From CADEFF01 sp964569315 (lineage in GTDB: Bacteria; Pseudomonadota; Alphaproteobacteria; Dongiales; Dongiaceae), in the NCBI GenBank assembly GCA_964569315.1, contig CAZMUZ010000014.1, forward strand, positions 1 to 50,823: 50,823 nucleotides of DNA, read 5' to 3'. A program made the translations under genes and the position numbers. Position 1 is the first letter of the stretch. Each line of letters starts with the position of its first letter. Positions 1 through 7,190 of the stretch are shown here, piece after piece. Below the pieces are notes generated by a model that saw nothing but the letters and a program-made list of their open reading frames with translations, had not been told where the DNA came from and made no database searches.

Positions 1-182
1 GCGAGGAGCGCGTGCTGCGCATGCGCTTCGGCATCGGCATGAACACCGACCACACCCTCGAGGAGGTCGGCCAGCAGTTCTCGGTGACCCGCGAGCGTAT
101 CCGACAGATCGAGGCGAAGGCCTTGCGCAAGCTCAAGCATCCGAGCCGCAGCCGGAAGCTGCGGAGCTTCCTCGATACCTGA
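1..182 (+). CDS. rpoD: RNA polymerase sigma factor RpoD, C-terminal end (5' truncated)
   Basis: The last 60 codons of a sigma-70 factor enter from the left edge, read in the frame that begins at base 3. The peptide contains the region 4.2 helix-turn-helix that contacts the -35 box, including the signatures TLEEVGQQFSVTRERIRQIE and KALRKLKHPSRSRKL, and ends in LRSFLDT before TGA. Region 4 of the primary (housekeeping) sigma factor is almost invariant, so the family call is very secure. Only the extreme C-terminus is present; regions 1-3 lie outside the window. A strong hairpin terminator follows 37 bases after the stop. Confidence 0.96.
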   Translation, partial: EERVLRMRFGIGMNTDHTLEEVGQQFSVTRERIRQIEAKALRKLKHPSRSRKLRSFLDT

Positions 183-219
183 GGTCGCGTTTCACAGTCG
201 CCGCTCGGGCGAATTTCAG

Positions 220-256
220 CCGGCTCCTCGGGAAACCGAGGGGCCGGTTTCATTTT
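220..256 (+). terminator. Rho-independent terminator after rpoD
   Basis: A 12-bp stem CCGGCTCCTCGG / CCGAGGGGCCGG (with wobble pairs) closes a GAAA tetraloop at 232-235 and is followed by TTTCATTTT. It separates rpoD from the tRNA gene. Confidence 0.88.
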
Positions 257-308
257 GGGGACAGGCGAGGCCTTGCGCAGGCGGCGGACAAGGTGCGAGA
301 AATCGCCC

Positions 309-385
309 GGGCCCGTAGTTCAGTTGGTTAGAACGCGCCGCTCATAACGGTGTAGTCGCAGGTTCGAGTCCTGCCGGGCCCACCA
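309..385 (+). tRNA. tRNA with CAT anticodon, probably tRNA-Ile2 (lysidine-modified)
   Basis: A complete 77-nt cloverleaf can be folded. The acceptor stem is GGGCCCG/CGGGCCC with discriminator A and an encoded CCA. The anticodon stem is CGCCG/CGGTG around loop CTCATAA. The T arm is GCAGG-TTCGAGT-CCTGC. CAT anticodons occur in initiator Met, elongator Met and Ile2 tRNAs. The GGGCCCG acceptor and the variable-loop/T-arm stretch GTAGTCGCAGGTTCGAGTCC resemble Ile2 tRNAs, whose C34 is converted to lysidine by TilS. The D stem is GTTC/GAAC rather than the common GCTC/GAGC, a compensated change, so the gene looks functional. The Ile2 versus elongator-Met choice is inference. Confidence 0.93.
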
Positions 386-458
386 TCGCTGGAATGTACA
401 TCGCAAATTCGGCGGTCCTCGACGATTCGCAAGCCATTCGTGTTTCTGCCCGGACATT

Positions 459-980
459 TCAGGTGTCGTACTCACCTGCTTCCCATGGCGGGTAGAAAGA
501 CAGGGTGTTGCCGGGCATGAACTCAACCGTCCATTCACCTGTCTCGGTCTTTCGCGGAATAAGCCCGAATACCGCGCCGTTGCTGTCGACGCTGAAAGGT
601 CGCACCCAGATATCTGTGCGCGTAAGGTCGCCCAACGCGTCGAGGTGTCGTTTCATCGCGTCGCCCACGCTCCCGTCTGGATAGGAGCCTCTTGTTCCTA
701 TCAATTCTATGGCGTGGTCAACGAGACTGCCGTCCGGATCGAAGAGAAATGTGCAGACAAAGTCTCTCGTGGGACCCGAGGCAAAATCGAGCTGACTGTC
801 CACAAAGAACAAGCGTCCGGCGCTCAAACGCCCGACGTTTCGTATGTGCCAGGCATCGGGAATCAACCTGATCTTATCGGGGGATGCACGGGACAAAGCC
901 AAATCCTTAGCTTGGGCCGTTCGACGATAAACGTCCGAAAAGCCTGCGAGCAATGCCGCAAGAACATGTCGCCGCTTCAT
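459..980 (-). CDS. Hypothetical secreted protein
   Basis: A 173-residue protein with no recognised family. The N-terminus MKRRHVLAALLAGFSDVY looks like a short signal peptide, with a possible cleavage after AQA near residue 24. The rest is soluble, with a mix of short polar and aromatic segments (for example RLFFVDSQLDFASGPTRDFVCTF and a Pro/Trp-rich C-terminus FYPPWEAGEYDT). Codon use is visibly less GC-biased than in the neighbours, and the gene sits just downstream of a tRNA, so it may have been acquired. It is convergent with the tRNA, with 73 bases between them. The opposite-strand reading frame across it is rich in shadow-type residues, so I favour the minus strand. No function is proposed. 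Confidence 0.68.
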   Translation of the reverse strand: MKRRHVLAALLAGFSDVYRRTAQAKDLALSRASPDKIRLIPDAWHIRNVGRLSAGRLFFVDSQLDFASGPTRDFVCTFLFDPDGSLVDHAIELIGTRGSYPDGSVGDAMKRHLDALGDLTRTDIWVRPFSVDSNGAVFGLIPRKTETGEWTVEFMPGNTLSFYPPWEAGEYDT

Positions 981-1080
981 CAGGGTGGAATTTTATCGGG
1001 AATCCGCGCTTTGACAATCCAGCGCCCGGTTTGACCCGGATTGGTCCACAACCATCGGCGTCGATCGATGCGTTTAGGCC

Positions 1081-1533
1081 TCAGGCCTTGCCGAGAACGC
1101 TCCGCCGGATGACGAGCCTGTCGCCCGGCCCATGCACGGCCGCGAAGAGCAGGCCTGCGATGAAGGTGAAATGGTCGATGAAGAAGCCGAACTCGGTCTG
1201 GTTGCCTTCCCAGTGCGAGGGGCCGTGGAAGGCGAAGGCGAGGAAGAGGACGTAGAGCGCCGCGAGGAGGGCGGTCTCGGTGAACCAGGCGCCGGTGAGG
1301 AAGCCGAGTGCCAGGAGAATTTCGAAGATCGCGGCGATCCAGGCGAGCGGCAGCGCCATCGGAAACCCCGCCGAGGCGATATAGGCGGCGGTGCCCGCCA
1401 TGTCGGCATATTTGAAGAACGCCGCCATGAGGAAGATGCCGCCGAAGATCAGCCGGGCGACGAGGATGGCCGCGGTTCGCCAAGCGGAGCGGGACATCGG
1501 GGCGGAGCGGGACATCGGGGCGGAGCCGGACAT
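1081..1533 (-). CDS. DoxX family membrane protein
   Basis: About 150 residues with four hydrophobic segments: roughly ILVARLIFGGIFLMAAFF, the A/L-rich stretch around MALPLAWIAAIFEILLALGFL, ALLAALYVLFLAFAF and FTFIAGLLFAAV. This is the DoxX/SURF4-like four-helix inner-membrane fold, whose characterised members sit in respiratory or redox-stress complexes. A Phe-rich HGPSHWEGNQTEFGFFIDHF loop precedes the last helix, as is usual in the family. The N-terminus is ambiguous: ATGs at 1533, 1515 and 1497 lie in an 18-base tandem repeat, and none has a convincing Shine-Dalgarno sequence. The gene lies 222 bases downstream of the tautomerase on the same strand and could share its HxlR-controlled promoter. 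Confidence 0.88.
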   Translation of the reverse strand: MSGSAPMSRSAPMSRSAWRTAAILVARLIFGGIFLMAAFFKYADMAGTAAYIASAGFPMALPLAWIAAIFEILLALGFLTGAWFTETALLAALYVLFLAFAFHGPSHWEGNQTEFGFFIDHFTFIAGLLFAAVHGPGDRLVIRRSVLGKA

Positions 1534-1536
1534 CGG
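1483..1536. repeat. 18-bp tandem repeat, three copies, at the DoxX start
   Basis: The unit GGACATCGGGGCGGAGC(G/C) occurs as successive copies, read most clearly from about 1492 to 1535. On the minus strand it encodes MSxSAP repeats, each starting with an in-frame ATG, so slippage here would add or remove a start codon without changing the frame. Confidence 0.8.
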
Positions 1537-1755
1537 GTCTGCCTGTCGGTTGGTTTTACCCCTGCGCGCGGGACAGGCTAGCCGAGGCGCCTTCGGCCGG
1601 GCAAGGCGGCCCCCGCCGGACCCGAGTTTTGTCATGACGGCCGCCGGCGCGAAATGTGGGCGCGATGCCACCGGCGCAGCGGGCGCGGGGAGAGGGCGAA
1701 CGATCCTCGCCCACGGGCGCCGCCGCGCCGGTTCATCGAGGCCTTGGACGAAACG

Positions 1756-1986
1756 CTAGCGCGCCGCGCGTGCCGGCGCCGCCATTGCCTTTACCTCCGC
1801 AGCGGAGAGCGGATTGCCGCCGATCGCCCATTCCCCGCTCTCGATCTCCTGCACGCGCACCCAAGTGACGGGCCGCATCGGCTCGCCTTCGACGGCGACC
1901 ATCGCGTCGGTCACCTTCTGGATCATGGTCTTCTTCTGGTCCGGCGTGAAAACGCCCTTGATGAGCTGGATGTCCACGAGCGGCAT
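1756..1986 (-). CDS. 4-oxalocrotonate tautomerase family protein
   Basis: A 76-residue protein starting MPLVDIQLIKGVFTPDQKK. After Met removal the N-terminal proline is the catalytic general base of the tautomerase superfamily, which performs keto-enol tautomerisation of 2-hydroxymuconate-like compounds. The length and the beta-alpha-beta pattern (QLIKGVF, then helix, then PVTWVRVQEI) fit a small 4-OT monomer that would assemble as a hexamer or trimer. Conserved downstream residues include the Arg in WVRV. The gene is divergent from the HxlR regulator at 2154, with a doubled operator between them, so it is probably the regulated target. The actual substrate cannot be read from the sequence. 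Confidence 0.92.
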   Translation of the reverse strand: MPLVDIQLIKGVFTPDQKKTMIQKVTDAMVAVEGEPMRPVTWVRVQEIESGEWAIGGNPLSAAEVKAMAAPARAAR

Positions 1987-2062
1987 GGTTTTCTCCTTCG
2001 GATGGGCGAGCCGGGGTGGCTCGCGTCCCGAACCCTGGCAGGACGGGCTGCAGCGGCGCCAG

Positions 2063-2099
2063 TTCAGGGACTGAACCGGTCCGGTACAGAAACTGAACT
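2063..2099. promoter_or_regulatory. Tandem inverted-repeat operator for the HxlR regulator
   Basis: Two copies of a 15-bp dyad lie 22 bp apart, start to start: GTTCAG-GGA-CTGAAC at 2063-2077 and GTACAG-AAA-CTGAAC at 2085-2099. The 22-bp spacing is about two helical turns, so two dimers would sit on the same face. It lies between the divergent tautomerase and HxlR genes. Confidence 0.75.
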
Positions 2100-2153
2100 A
2101 TCCGGCCCTGTCCCATGGGCCTAGCCTGCGGCCCGGAACTCCTGGAGGGACCT

Positions 2154-2852
2154 ATGACCGAGGGCAGCTACAAGCAATTCTGTCCGGTGGCGATGGCGGC
2201 GGAGATCCTGTGCACGCGCTGGACCGTCGTCCTGCTGCGCGAGCTCGTCGCCGGCTCGACCCGGTTCAACGACCTGCGGCGCGGCGTCCCGCGCATGTCG
2301 CCAGCACTGCTGTCGCAGCGGCTGAAGCATCTCGAGGCCGCCGGCGTCGTCGCCCGCCGGCCATCGCCCGGCGACCCCGGGATCCTCGAATATCACCTGA
2401 CGCCCGCGGGCCAGGAGCTCAAGCCGCTGGTCGAGGCGTTCGGAACCTGGGGCCAGCGCTGGGTCGACAGCGAGCTTTCCCTGCGGCATCTCGACGTGTC
2501 GCTGCTCATGTGGGACATGCGTCGCCATCTCGATCCGACGCCGATGCCGGCGCGGCGGAGCGTGATCCAGTTCCAGTATCCGGAACTCGCGCCGGCGCAA
2601 CGCTTATGGTGGCTCCTGGTCGAGCCGAGGACCGGCGTCGATCTCTGCTCGATCGACCCCGGCTTCGACGTCGATCTCTATGTCGCGAGCGATCTGCGTA
2701 CCATGACCGCGATCTGGATGGGGCTGGATAGCGTCCGGGCGGCCGTCGCCACCCGGCGCATGATGCTGACCGGAGATCGATCGCTTGCCGCCGGCATGCA
2801 GTCCTGGCTCGGCCTCAGCCCGTTCGCCAAGGCGCGCAAGCTCGCGAGTTGA
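2154..2852 (+). CDS. HxlR family winged-helix transcriptional regulator
   Basis: 232 residues. An HxlR winged helix occupies roughly residues 1-105: FCPVAMAAEILCTRWTVVLL, then the recognition region PRMSPALLSQRLKHLEAAGVV, then the wing EYHLTPAGQELKP. HxlR proteins often sense reactive aldehydes or quinones through a cysteine near the N-terminus, and Cys8 in KQFCPVAM is in the equivalent position. A further ~115-residue C-terminal extension follows (from DVSLLMWDMRRHLDP), longer than minimal HxlR proteins of ~110-140 residues and of unidentified role, possibly ligand binding. The start at 2154 is preceded by GGAGGG at 2144-2149. It probably autoregulates and controls the divergent tautomerase and DoxX genes through the doubled operator at 2063-2099. 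Confidence 0.92.
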   Translation: MTEGSYKQFCPVAMAAEILCTRWTVVLLRELVAGSTRFNDLRRGVPRMSPALLSQRLKHLEAAGVVARRPSPGDPGILEYHLTPAGQELKPLVEAFGTWGQRWVDSELSLRHLDVSLLMWDMRRHLDPTPMPARRSVIQFQYPELAPAQRLWWLLVEPRTGVDLCSIDPGFDVDLYVASDLRTMTAIWMGLDSVRAAVATRRMMLTGDRSLAAGMQSWLGLSPFAKARKLAS

Positions 2853-2882
2853 GGAAGGTTCCTGTTTTCGATGGAGGCGACG

Positions 2883-3194
2883 ATGGCGCTCGAGCTTCGA
2901 CCGAACTGCGAATATTGCGACAAGGATCTGCCGCCCGATGCGACGGCCGCCCGCATCTGCTCCTACGAATGCACGTTCTGCGCGGAATGCGTCGAGCGCA
3001 AGCTGCAGAACGTCTGTCCCAACTGCGGCGGCGGCTTCGTGCCCCGGCCGATTCGACCGGCGACGGAATGGCGGCCTGGCCTCTCCGTCGCCAGGCGGCC
3101 GCCCTCCGGCAAGCGCGTGCATCTCTCCTACGGCCTCGAGGAGATCGCCGCCCATTCGAGGCGGATCAAGGACATCCCGCCGGAGAACCGTTGA
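2883..3194 (+). CDS. DUF1272 cysteine-rich small protein
   Basis: 103 residues starting MALELRPNCEYCDKDLPP. The N-terminal 55 residues match the DUF1272 pattern: Cys pairs CEYC, CSYECTFCAEC and CPNCGG, probably binding zinc. The rest is a basic, Pro/Arg-rich tail. An in-frame ATG lies at 2871, but GGAGGCG between it and 2883 serves as ribosome binding site for the second Met. It lies 30 bases after the HxlR gene on the same strand and may be cotranscribed. The molecular role of DUF1272 is unknown. Confidence 0.88.
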   Translation: MALELRPNCEYCDKDLPPDATAARICSYECTFCAECVERKLQNVCPNCGGGFVPRPIRPATEWRPGLSVARRPPSGKRVHLSYGLEEIAAHSRRIKDIPPENR

Positions 3195-3258
3195 CCTGCG
3201 TCGGCCGGACCCCTGCGCTTGACGCGCCCGCCGGTTCGTCGTCGACTGGGCGCCGATC

Positions 3259-3999
3259 ATGACCGGCAAGATCCATATCGGCATCGGCGGCTGGACCTAC
3301 GAGCCCTGGCGCGGGGTCTTTTATCCCGCGAAGCTGCCGCAAAAGCAGGAGCTGCAATTCGCCAGCCGGCAGCTCACCTCGATCGAGATCAACGGCACCT
3401 ACTACTCGACCTTCAAGCCAGCGAGCTGGGCCAAATGGCGCGTCGAGACGCCGGCCGGATTCGTCTTCGCCATGAAGGCCTCGCGCTTCTGCACCAATCG
3501 CCGGGAACTGGCCGGCGCGGGCGAATCCATCGCGAAATTCGTCGGGCAGGGCCTCGCCGAACTCGGCGACCGGCTCGGCCCGATCAACTGGCAGTTCATG
3601 GCGACGAAGAAGTTCGATCCGGCAGACATGGACGCCTTCCTGAAGCTGCTGCCGCGCGCGGCGAACGGGCGACCGCTGCGCCATGCCCTCGAGGTGCGGC
3701 ATGAGAGCTTCAAGAGCAAGGAATTCTACGATCTCGCCCGCCGCCATCGGGTGGCGATCGTTTTCGCCGACGACGAAACTTTCCCGGCGATCGACGAGCC
3801 GACGGCGGATTTCACCTATGCGCGGCTGATGCGCACGAAGGAGGAGATCGCGACGGGCTACGCGCCGGCGGCCCTCGGGCGCTGGGCGAAACGCGCCAAA
3901 GACTGGGCCAGGCGCGGCGACGTCTTCCTCTATTTCATCTCGGGTGCCAAGCTCCGTGCGCCGGCCGCGGCGCAGGCGCTGATCGCGCGCGTCGGATAG
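3259..3999 (+). CDS. DUF72 (YecE-like) TIM-barrel protein
   Basis: 246 residues of the DUF72 family. The hallmark N-terminus is present, IGIGGWTYEPWRGVFYP, followed by LTSIEINGTYYSTFKPASWAKW, FVFAMKASRFCTN, a central LGPINWQFMATKKFD strand, RHALEVRHESF, and the C-terminal FLYFISGAKLRAPAAAQALI. The family has a TIM-barrel-like fold that resembles sugar isomerases and epimerases, but no enzymatic function has been established. The length is normal. It follows DUF1272 by 64 bases on the same strand. Confidence 0.95.
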   Translation: MTGKIHIGIGGWTYEPWRGVFYPAKLPQKQELQFASRQLTSIEINGTYYSTFKPASWAKWRVETPAGFVFAMKASRFCTNRRELAGAGESIAKFVGQGLAELGDRLGPINWQFMATKKFDPADMDAFLKLLPRAANGRPLRHALEVRHESFKSKEFYDLARRHRVAIVFADDETFPAIDEPTADFTYARLMRTKEEIATGYAPAALGRWAKRAKDWARRGDVFLYFISGAKLRAPAAAQALIARVG

Positions 4000-4108
4000 G
4001 GCGCTCGCGGCCTTGGGCCGCCTTTCCGAAGCTTGACGCCGGCCTCGCCCCGGCCTTGGATAGGAGCGAAATCCGGGCCGAGCAGACCCGGAGCCGGAGG
4101 ACCGTCCG

Positions 4109-4990
4109 ATGCCGATTGCCGTCCGCGCGCTCCATCCCGAATTCGTCGGCGAGGTGGAGGGCTGCGACCTGCGCCATCCGCTCCCGCCCGCGGAGATCCG
4201 CCGGCTCGAGGAGGCCATCCACCGTTTCGCCGTGCTGGTGTTCCACGACCAGGACATCGACGACCTGCAGCAGGTCGCCTTCACCACCGGCTTCGGCCCG
4301 CTCGAGAACCAGCGCGGCGTGGACGTGACGCCGGTCGAAGATCTGCGGCTGAAGACGCCGGTCAGCGACGTGTCGAACCTCGGTCAGGACAACAAGCCGC
4401 TGCCGCGCGACCATCGCATCCGCATGTTCAATCTCGGCAATCGGCTCTGGCACACCGATTATTCCTACCGCGCGATCCAGGCGAAATATTCGATCCTGTC
4501 GGGGCGCGTGGTGGTGACGGAGGGCGGCAATACCGAGTTCGCTGACATGCGCGCCGCCTACGATGCGCTCGACGCCCGCACCAAGGCAGAGATCGACGCG
4601 CTGATCTGCGAGCACTCGCTCATGTATTCGCGGAGCAAGCTCGGCCTCACCGAATTCACGCCCGAGGAAGAGGTGACCTTCAAGCCGGTGCGCCATCGCC
4701 TGGTGCGGACCCATCCGGCGACCGGCCGCAAGTCGCTCTTCCTCGCGGCCCATATCGGCACGATCGTCGGCTGGCCGGTGCCGGAGGCGCGCGCGCTGCT
4801 GCAGGACCTGATCGAGCATGCGACCCAGCCGCAATTCGTCCATGTACATCGCTGGCGGCCGCACGACCTCATCATGTGGGACAATCAGCGCACCATGCAT
4901 CGGGTGCGGCGCTTCGACGAAACCCGGGTCCGCGATCTGCGCCACACGGCGGTTTCGGGCGACGCGCCGACCGCGCCGCAGGCCGCCTAG
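4109..4990 (+). CDS. TauD/TfdA family Fe(II)/2-oxoglutarate dioxygenase
   Basis: 293 residues, the normal size for the alpha-ketoglutarate-dependent TauD/TfdA family. The 2-His-1-carboxylate facial triad is visible: His115-x-Asp117 in LWHTDYSYR and the distal His264 in DNQRTMHRVRRF, followed by the Arg that binds 2-oxoglutarate (RVRDLRHT). Such enzymes hydroxylate or dealkylate small acids (taurine, 2,4-D, alkyl sulfates) using O2. It resembles the TfdA/TfdA-alpha branch more than TauD, but the substrate is not determinable. A GGAGGA lies about 10 bases before the ATG. The adjacent ArsR-type gene is convergent, so regulation by it is not implied by position. Confidence 0.92.
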   Translation: MPIAVRALHPEFVGEVEGCDLRHPLPPAEIRRLEEAIHRFAVLVFHDQDIDDLQQVAFTTGFGPLENQRGVDVTPVEDLRLKTPVSDVSNLGQDNKPLPRDHRIRMFNLGNRLWHTDYSYRAIQAKYSILSGRVVVTEGGNTEFADMRAAYDALDARTKAEIDALICEHSLMYSRSKLGLTEFTPEEEVTFKPVRHRLVRTHPATGRKSLFLAAHIGTIVGWPVPEARALLQDLIEHATQPQFVHVHRWRPHDLIMWDNQRTMHRVRRFDETRVRDLRHTAVSGDAPTAPQAA

Positions 4991-5009
4991 CGCCGCCGCT
5001 TTCCTCGTC

Positions 5010-5765
5010 CTAGCGTCCCGCCACGCCTTTCGCGGCGGGCTTCGCGCCCGCGCCCGGCAGGCTCGCATCGAGATCGAAGTTGTGGCGGAAGCCTTCGAGG
5101 CCGAGCGGCGTGACCTTGAGGGCGCGGCTGTCGCGCCGCCGTTCCAGCCAGCCGAGCTCCAGGCAGCGGCGCGCGAGCCCGGCGCCGACCGCGCCGCCGA
5201 TATGCATCCGCCGCTCGGTCCAGTCGAGGCAGGGACGGCAGAAGCTGCGGCGCCGCTTCTGCTCGAGGTCGAGATCGAGACCGAATTTCTGCAGGAACCG
5301 CGCCCCGGCTTCGGTGAGGGCGCCGGCCTCGTCCTCGAGCGCGAGATAGCCCCGTTGCTGCAATGCATCGGCGATGCCGACCGCGAGCCGTCCGGCGAGA
5401 TGGTCGTAGCAGGTGCGGACGAGGCCGAGTGCGGCGTCGCGCGGCGTCGGCGGGCGATGGCGTGCCGGCGACTGGACGGCGGCGACCGCCATCACGCTTT
5501 CCAGCATGCGCCCGATCAGCGGCGAGGCGAGACGGTAATAGCGATGCCGGCCCTGCTTCAGCAGCGTGAGCAGCCGGGCATCCTCGAGCTTCGCCAGATG
5601 CGCGCTCGCGGTCGAGGGCGCGACGCGCGCGGCCAGCGCCAGCTCGGTCGCGGTCAGGGCGCGGCCATCCATCAGCGCATCCAGCATATGGGCGCGCGCC
5701 GGATCGCCGAGCAGTGCTGCGACCTCCGCCAGGGAACCGGGACCGAGGCTCATGGCGAAAATCAT
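5010..5765 (-). CDS. ArsR family transcriptional regulator
   Basis: About 251 residues. An ArsR winged helix fills roughly residues 8-85 (LAEVAALLGDPARAHMLDALMDG, then ATELALAARVAPSTASAHLAKLE, then the wing GRHRYYRLASP). A C-terminal domain follows with CRPCLDWTERRMHIGGAVG and a second winged-helix-like ending (LKVTPLGLEGFRHNFDLD). This two-part architecture is common in larger proteobacterial ArsR-like proteins. The CRPC motif could bind metal or sense redox. The start could be Met at 5765 or 5753; I chose 5765 because a GGAG lies upstream. It is divergent from a small DUF1127 gene, with a palindrome between them. Confidence 0.88.
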   Translation of the reverse strand: MIFAMSLGPGSLAEVAALLGDPARAHMLDALMDGRALTATELALAARVAPSTASAHLAKLEDARLLTLLKQGRHRYYRLASPLIGRMLESVMAVAAVQSPARHRPPTPRDAALGLVRTCYDHLAGRLAVGIADALQQRGYLALEDEAGALTEAGARFLQKFGLDLDLEQKRRRSFCRPCLDWTERRMHIGGAVGAGLARRCLELGWLERRRDSRALKVTPLGLEGFRHNFDLDASLPGAGAKPAAKGVAGR

Positions 5766-5790
5766 AGGCGGCCGCGTCTCCGGCCGACAG

Positions 5791-5808
5791 GGGAAACGTT
5801 TCGTTCCC
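5791..5808. promoter_or_regulatory. Palindromic candidate operator, ArsR/DUF1127 divergent region
   Basis: The sequence GGGAAACGTTTCGTTCCC contains the perfect 10-bp palindrome GAAACGTTTC (5793-5802) inside outer arms GGGAA/TTCCC. A further CGAAACG lies at 5812-5818. It sits 26 bases upstream of the ArsR start, a plausible autoregulatory site. Confidence 0.5.
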
Positions 5809-5891
5809 GGCCGAAACGACTGCGCAGGACAGGGGTGGCGGTCGATGCCAGGTTTCCTCCCATGCACGCACGGAACGAAGGAGAAGCCGCC

Positions 5892-6113
5892 ATGCCCGGC
5901 CACGACACCGTCATTGTCCGCCCTCTGCCGAATTCCCTCTTCGCCGGGCTCGCCCTGGGCGCAAGGGCCACGATCCGCTGGATCCGCGAAGCGCCGGAAC
6001 GGTCCGCCCAGCGGCGGGCGCTGGCCGCGCTCGACGAGGCGCAGCTCCGCGATGTCGGCTTGTCGCGGGCCGACGTCGATGCCGAGCTGGCGCGGCTCTT
6101 CTGGCGGCGCTGA
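5892..6113 (+). CDS. DUF1127 small protein
   Basis: 73 residues, starting MPGHDTVIVRPLPNSLFAGL. The C-terminal half, AALDEAQLRDVGLSRADVDAEL, is the DUF1127 core, normally written as L-x-x-L-x-D-x-x-L-x-D-I-G-I-x-R-x-x-I. DUF1127 proteins are short, basic alphaproteobacterial proteins, several of which bind RNA or act in phosphate and small-molecule uptake. GAAGGAG immediately upstream of 5892 supports this start. It is divergent from the ArsR gene and ends 24 bases before the convergent LysR gene. Confidence 0.87.
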   Translation: MPGHDTVIVRPLPNSLFAGLALGARATIRWIREAPERSAQRRALAALDEAQLRDVGLSRADVDAELARLFWRR

Positions 6114-6137
6114 GAGCCCGCCCCGCCGGCGCAGGGG

Positions 6138-7058
6138 TCAGCGGCGGGCATCCTCCGCCGCTTCCGTACGGAAGAAATCGCGCGCGAAATCGAGAAAGGC
6201 CAGTGCCGCGGGCCGAAGCTTCAGGCTCTTGAGGTGCGCCGCGGTCACGCGCGGCGCCCGCACCTTGTCGGTCAGCGGCAGGCTTGCGAGCTTTTTTCCG
6301 TCATAGCTCGTCGCGATGCGGGTGGTGTGGTTCAGGATCGAATAGCCGAGCCCGTTGGCGACGAAGCTGCGGACCGCTTCGACCGAGGCACTGCGGTAGT
6401 GAACGTTCGGCACGATCCCCAGCGTGCCGAAGATCGCGTCGAAATAGTCGCGGCTGATCGGCAGGTCGAGCAGCACGCAGGGCTCCTCGACGATCTCGCC
6501 GAGCGCGATCGCCTTGCGCCGCGCGAGACGATGATCCGCCGCGACGATCACGTAAGGCGGCAGCTCGCGAAGCCGCTCCAGCGCGAACTGCCGCGGCATG
6601 CGCAGGTCGTAGGTGAGCGAGAGCTCGATCTGCCCCGCCATCATGCCGCGAACCAGGTCCTCCTGGTCGCCCTCGCGGAACGTCACCTCGACCTGCGGAT
6701 GGCGTTCGGCGAAGCCGCTCAGCATCGGCCCCAGGTAGCGCGGCACCAGATAGGCGAGGCAGCCAAGCGCCAGGCTGCCGCGCGGCACCTCGCCCACTTC
6801 GGCGAGGTTGGCGCGGAAATCGGCCGCATGGGCCAGCAGCTTCCGCGCCTCGCGCAGCACCTCGGTGCCGACCGGGGTGAGGGCGACGCCCCGCGAGTGC
6901 TGCCGCACGAAGAGCTGCACCCCGAGCGTCGCCTCGAGCTGCGCCACCGCCTGCGAGATCGAGGGCTGCGACACGTTGAGCGCCTTGGCGGCGAGCGTGA
7001 CGTTGCCGTGATCCGCGGCGGCGCTGAAATAGCGCAGGAGACGGAGCGAAACCTCCAT
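6138..7058 (-). CDS. LysR family transcriptional regulator
   Basis: 306 residues, the usual length. The N-terminal winged helix is clear: LLRYFSAAADHGNVTLAAKALNVSQPSISQAVAQLEATLG, then LFVRQHSRGVALTPVG. It is followed by the linker helix and the periplasmic-binding-protein-like co-inducer domain (LALGCLAYLVPRYLGPML, EVTFREGDQEDLVRGMMAG, LGIVPNVHYRSASVEAVRSFVANGLGYSIL). It is divergent from the HpaB-type monooxygenase, the standard arrangement in which LysR activates the neighbouring catabolic gene and represses itself. A dyad sits 4 bases upstream of its start codon. Confidence 0.96.
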   Translation of the reverse strand: MEVSLRLLRYFSAAADHGNVTLAAKALNVSQPSISQAVAQLEATLGVQLFVRQHSRGVALTPVGTEVLREARKLLAHAADFRANLAEVGEVPRGSLALGCLAYLVPRYLGPMLSGFAERHPQVEVTFREGDQEDLVRGMMAGQIELSLTYDLRMPRQFALERLRELPPYVIVAADHRLARRKAIALGEIVEEPCVLLDLPISRDYFDAIFGTLGIVPNVHYRSASVEAVRSFVANGLGYSILNHTTRIATSYDGKKLASLPLTDKVRAPRVTAAHLKSLKLRPAALAFLDFARDFFRTEAAEDARR

Positions 7059-7061
7059 AGG

Positions 7062-7091
7062 ATTATCCGATCCCGATCATTGAAAGATAAT
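7062..7091. promoter_or_regulatory. Candidate LysR-binding dyad
   Basis: ATTATC at 7062-7067 and GATAAT at 7086-7091 form a perfect inverted repeat around an 18-bp spacer, next to the LysR start and about 100 bases upstream of the HpaB-type gene. AT-rich dyads of this kind are the common recognition and activation site layout in LysR systems. Confidence 0.5.
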
Positions 7092-7190
7092 ATTTCCAGA
7101 TCGAGAGCGAAGCTGCAACCTTCCTCGGCGACGGGACCGGCCATGATCGAGACGGCGCGGCAGCCCTTATATGCGTAAAGGAGAGCGGAC

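Noticed and set aside
309..385. Elongator tRNA-Met
   Set aside because: The acceptor and T-arm/variable-loop sequence fit Ile2 better, although modification by TilS cannot be read from DNA.
1483..1536. CRISPR-like repeat
   Set aside because: Units are directly adjacent with no spacers, and they are coding.
4818..5891. Upstream part of the open frame ending at 6113
   Set aside because: Only the last 74 codons from the ATG at 5892, with a ribosome site, encode a family protein (DUF1127); the rest is antisense to the ArsR gene.
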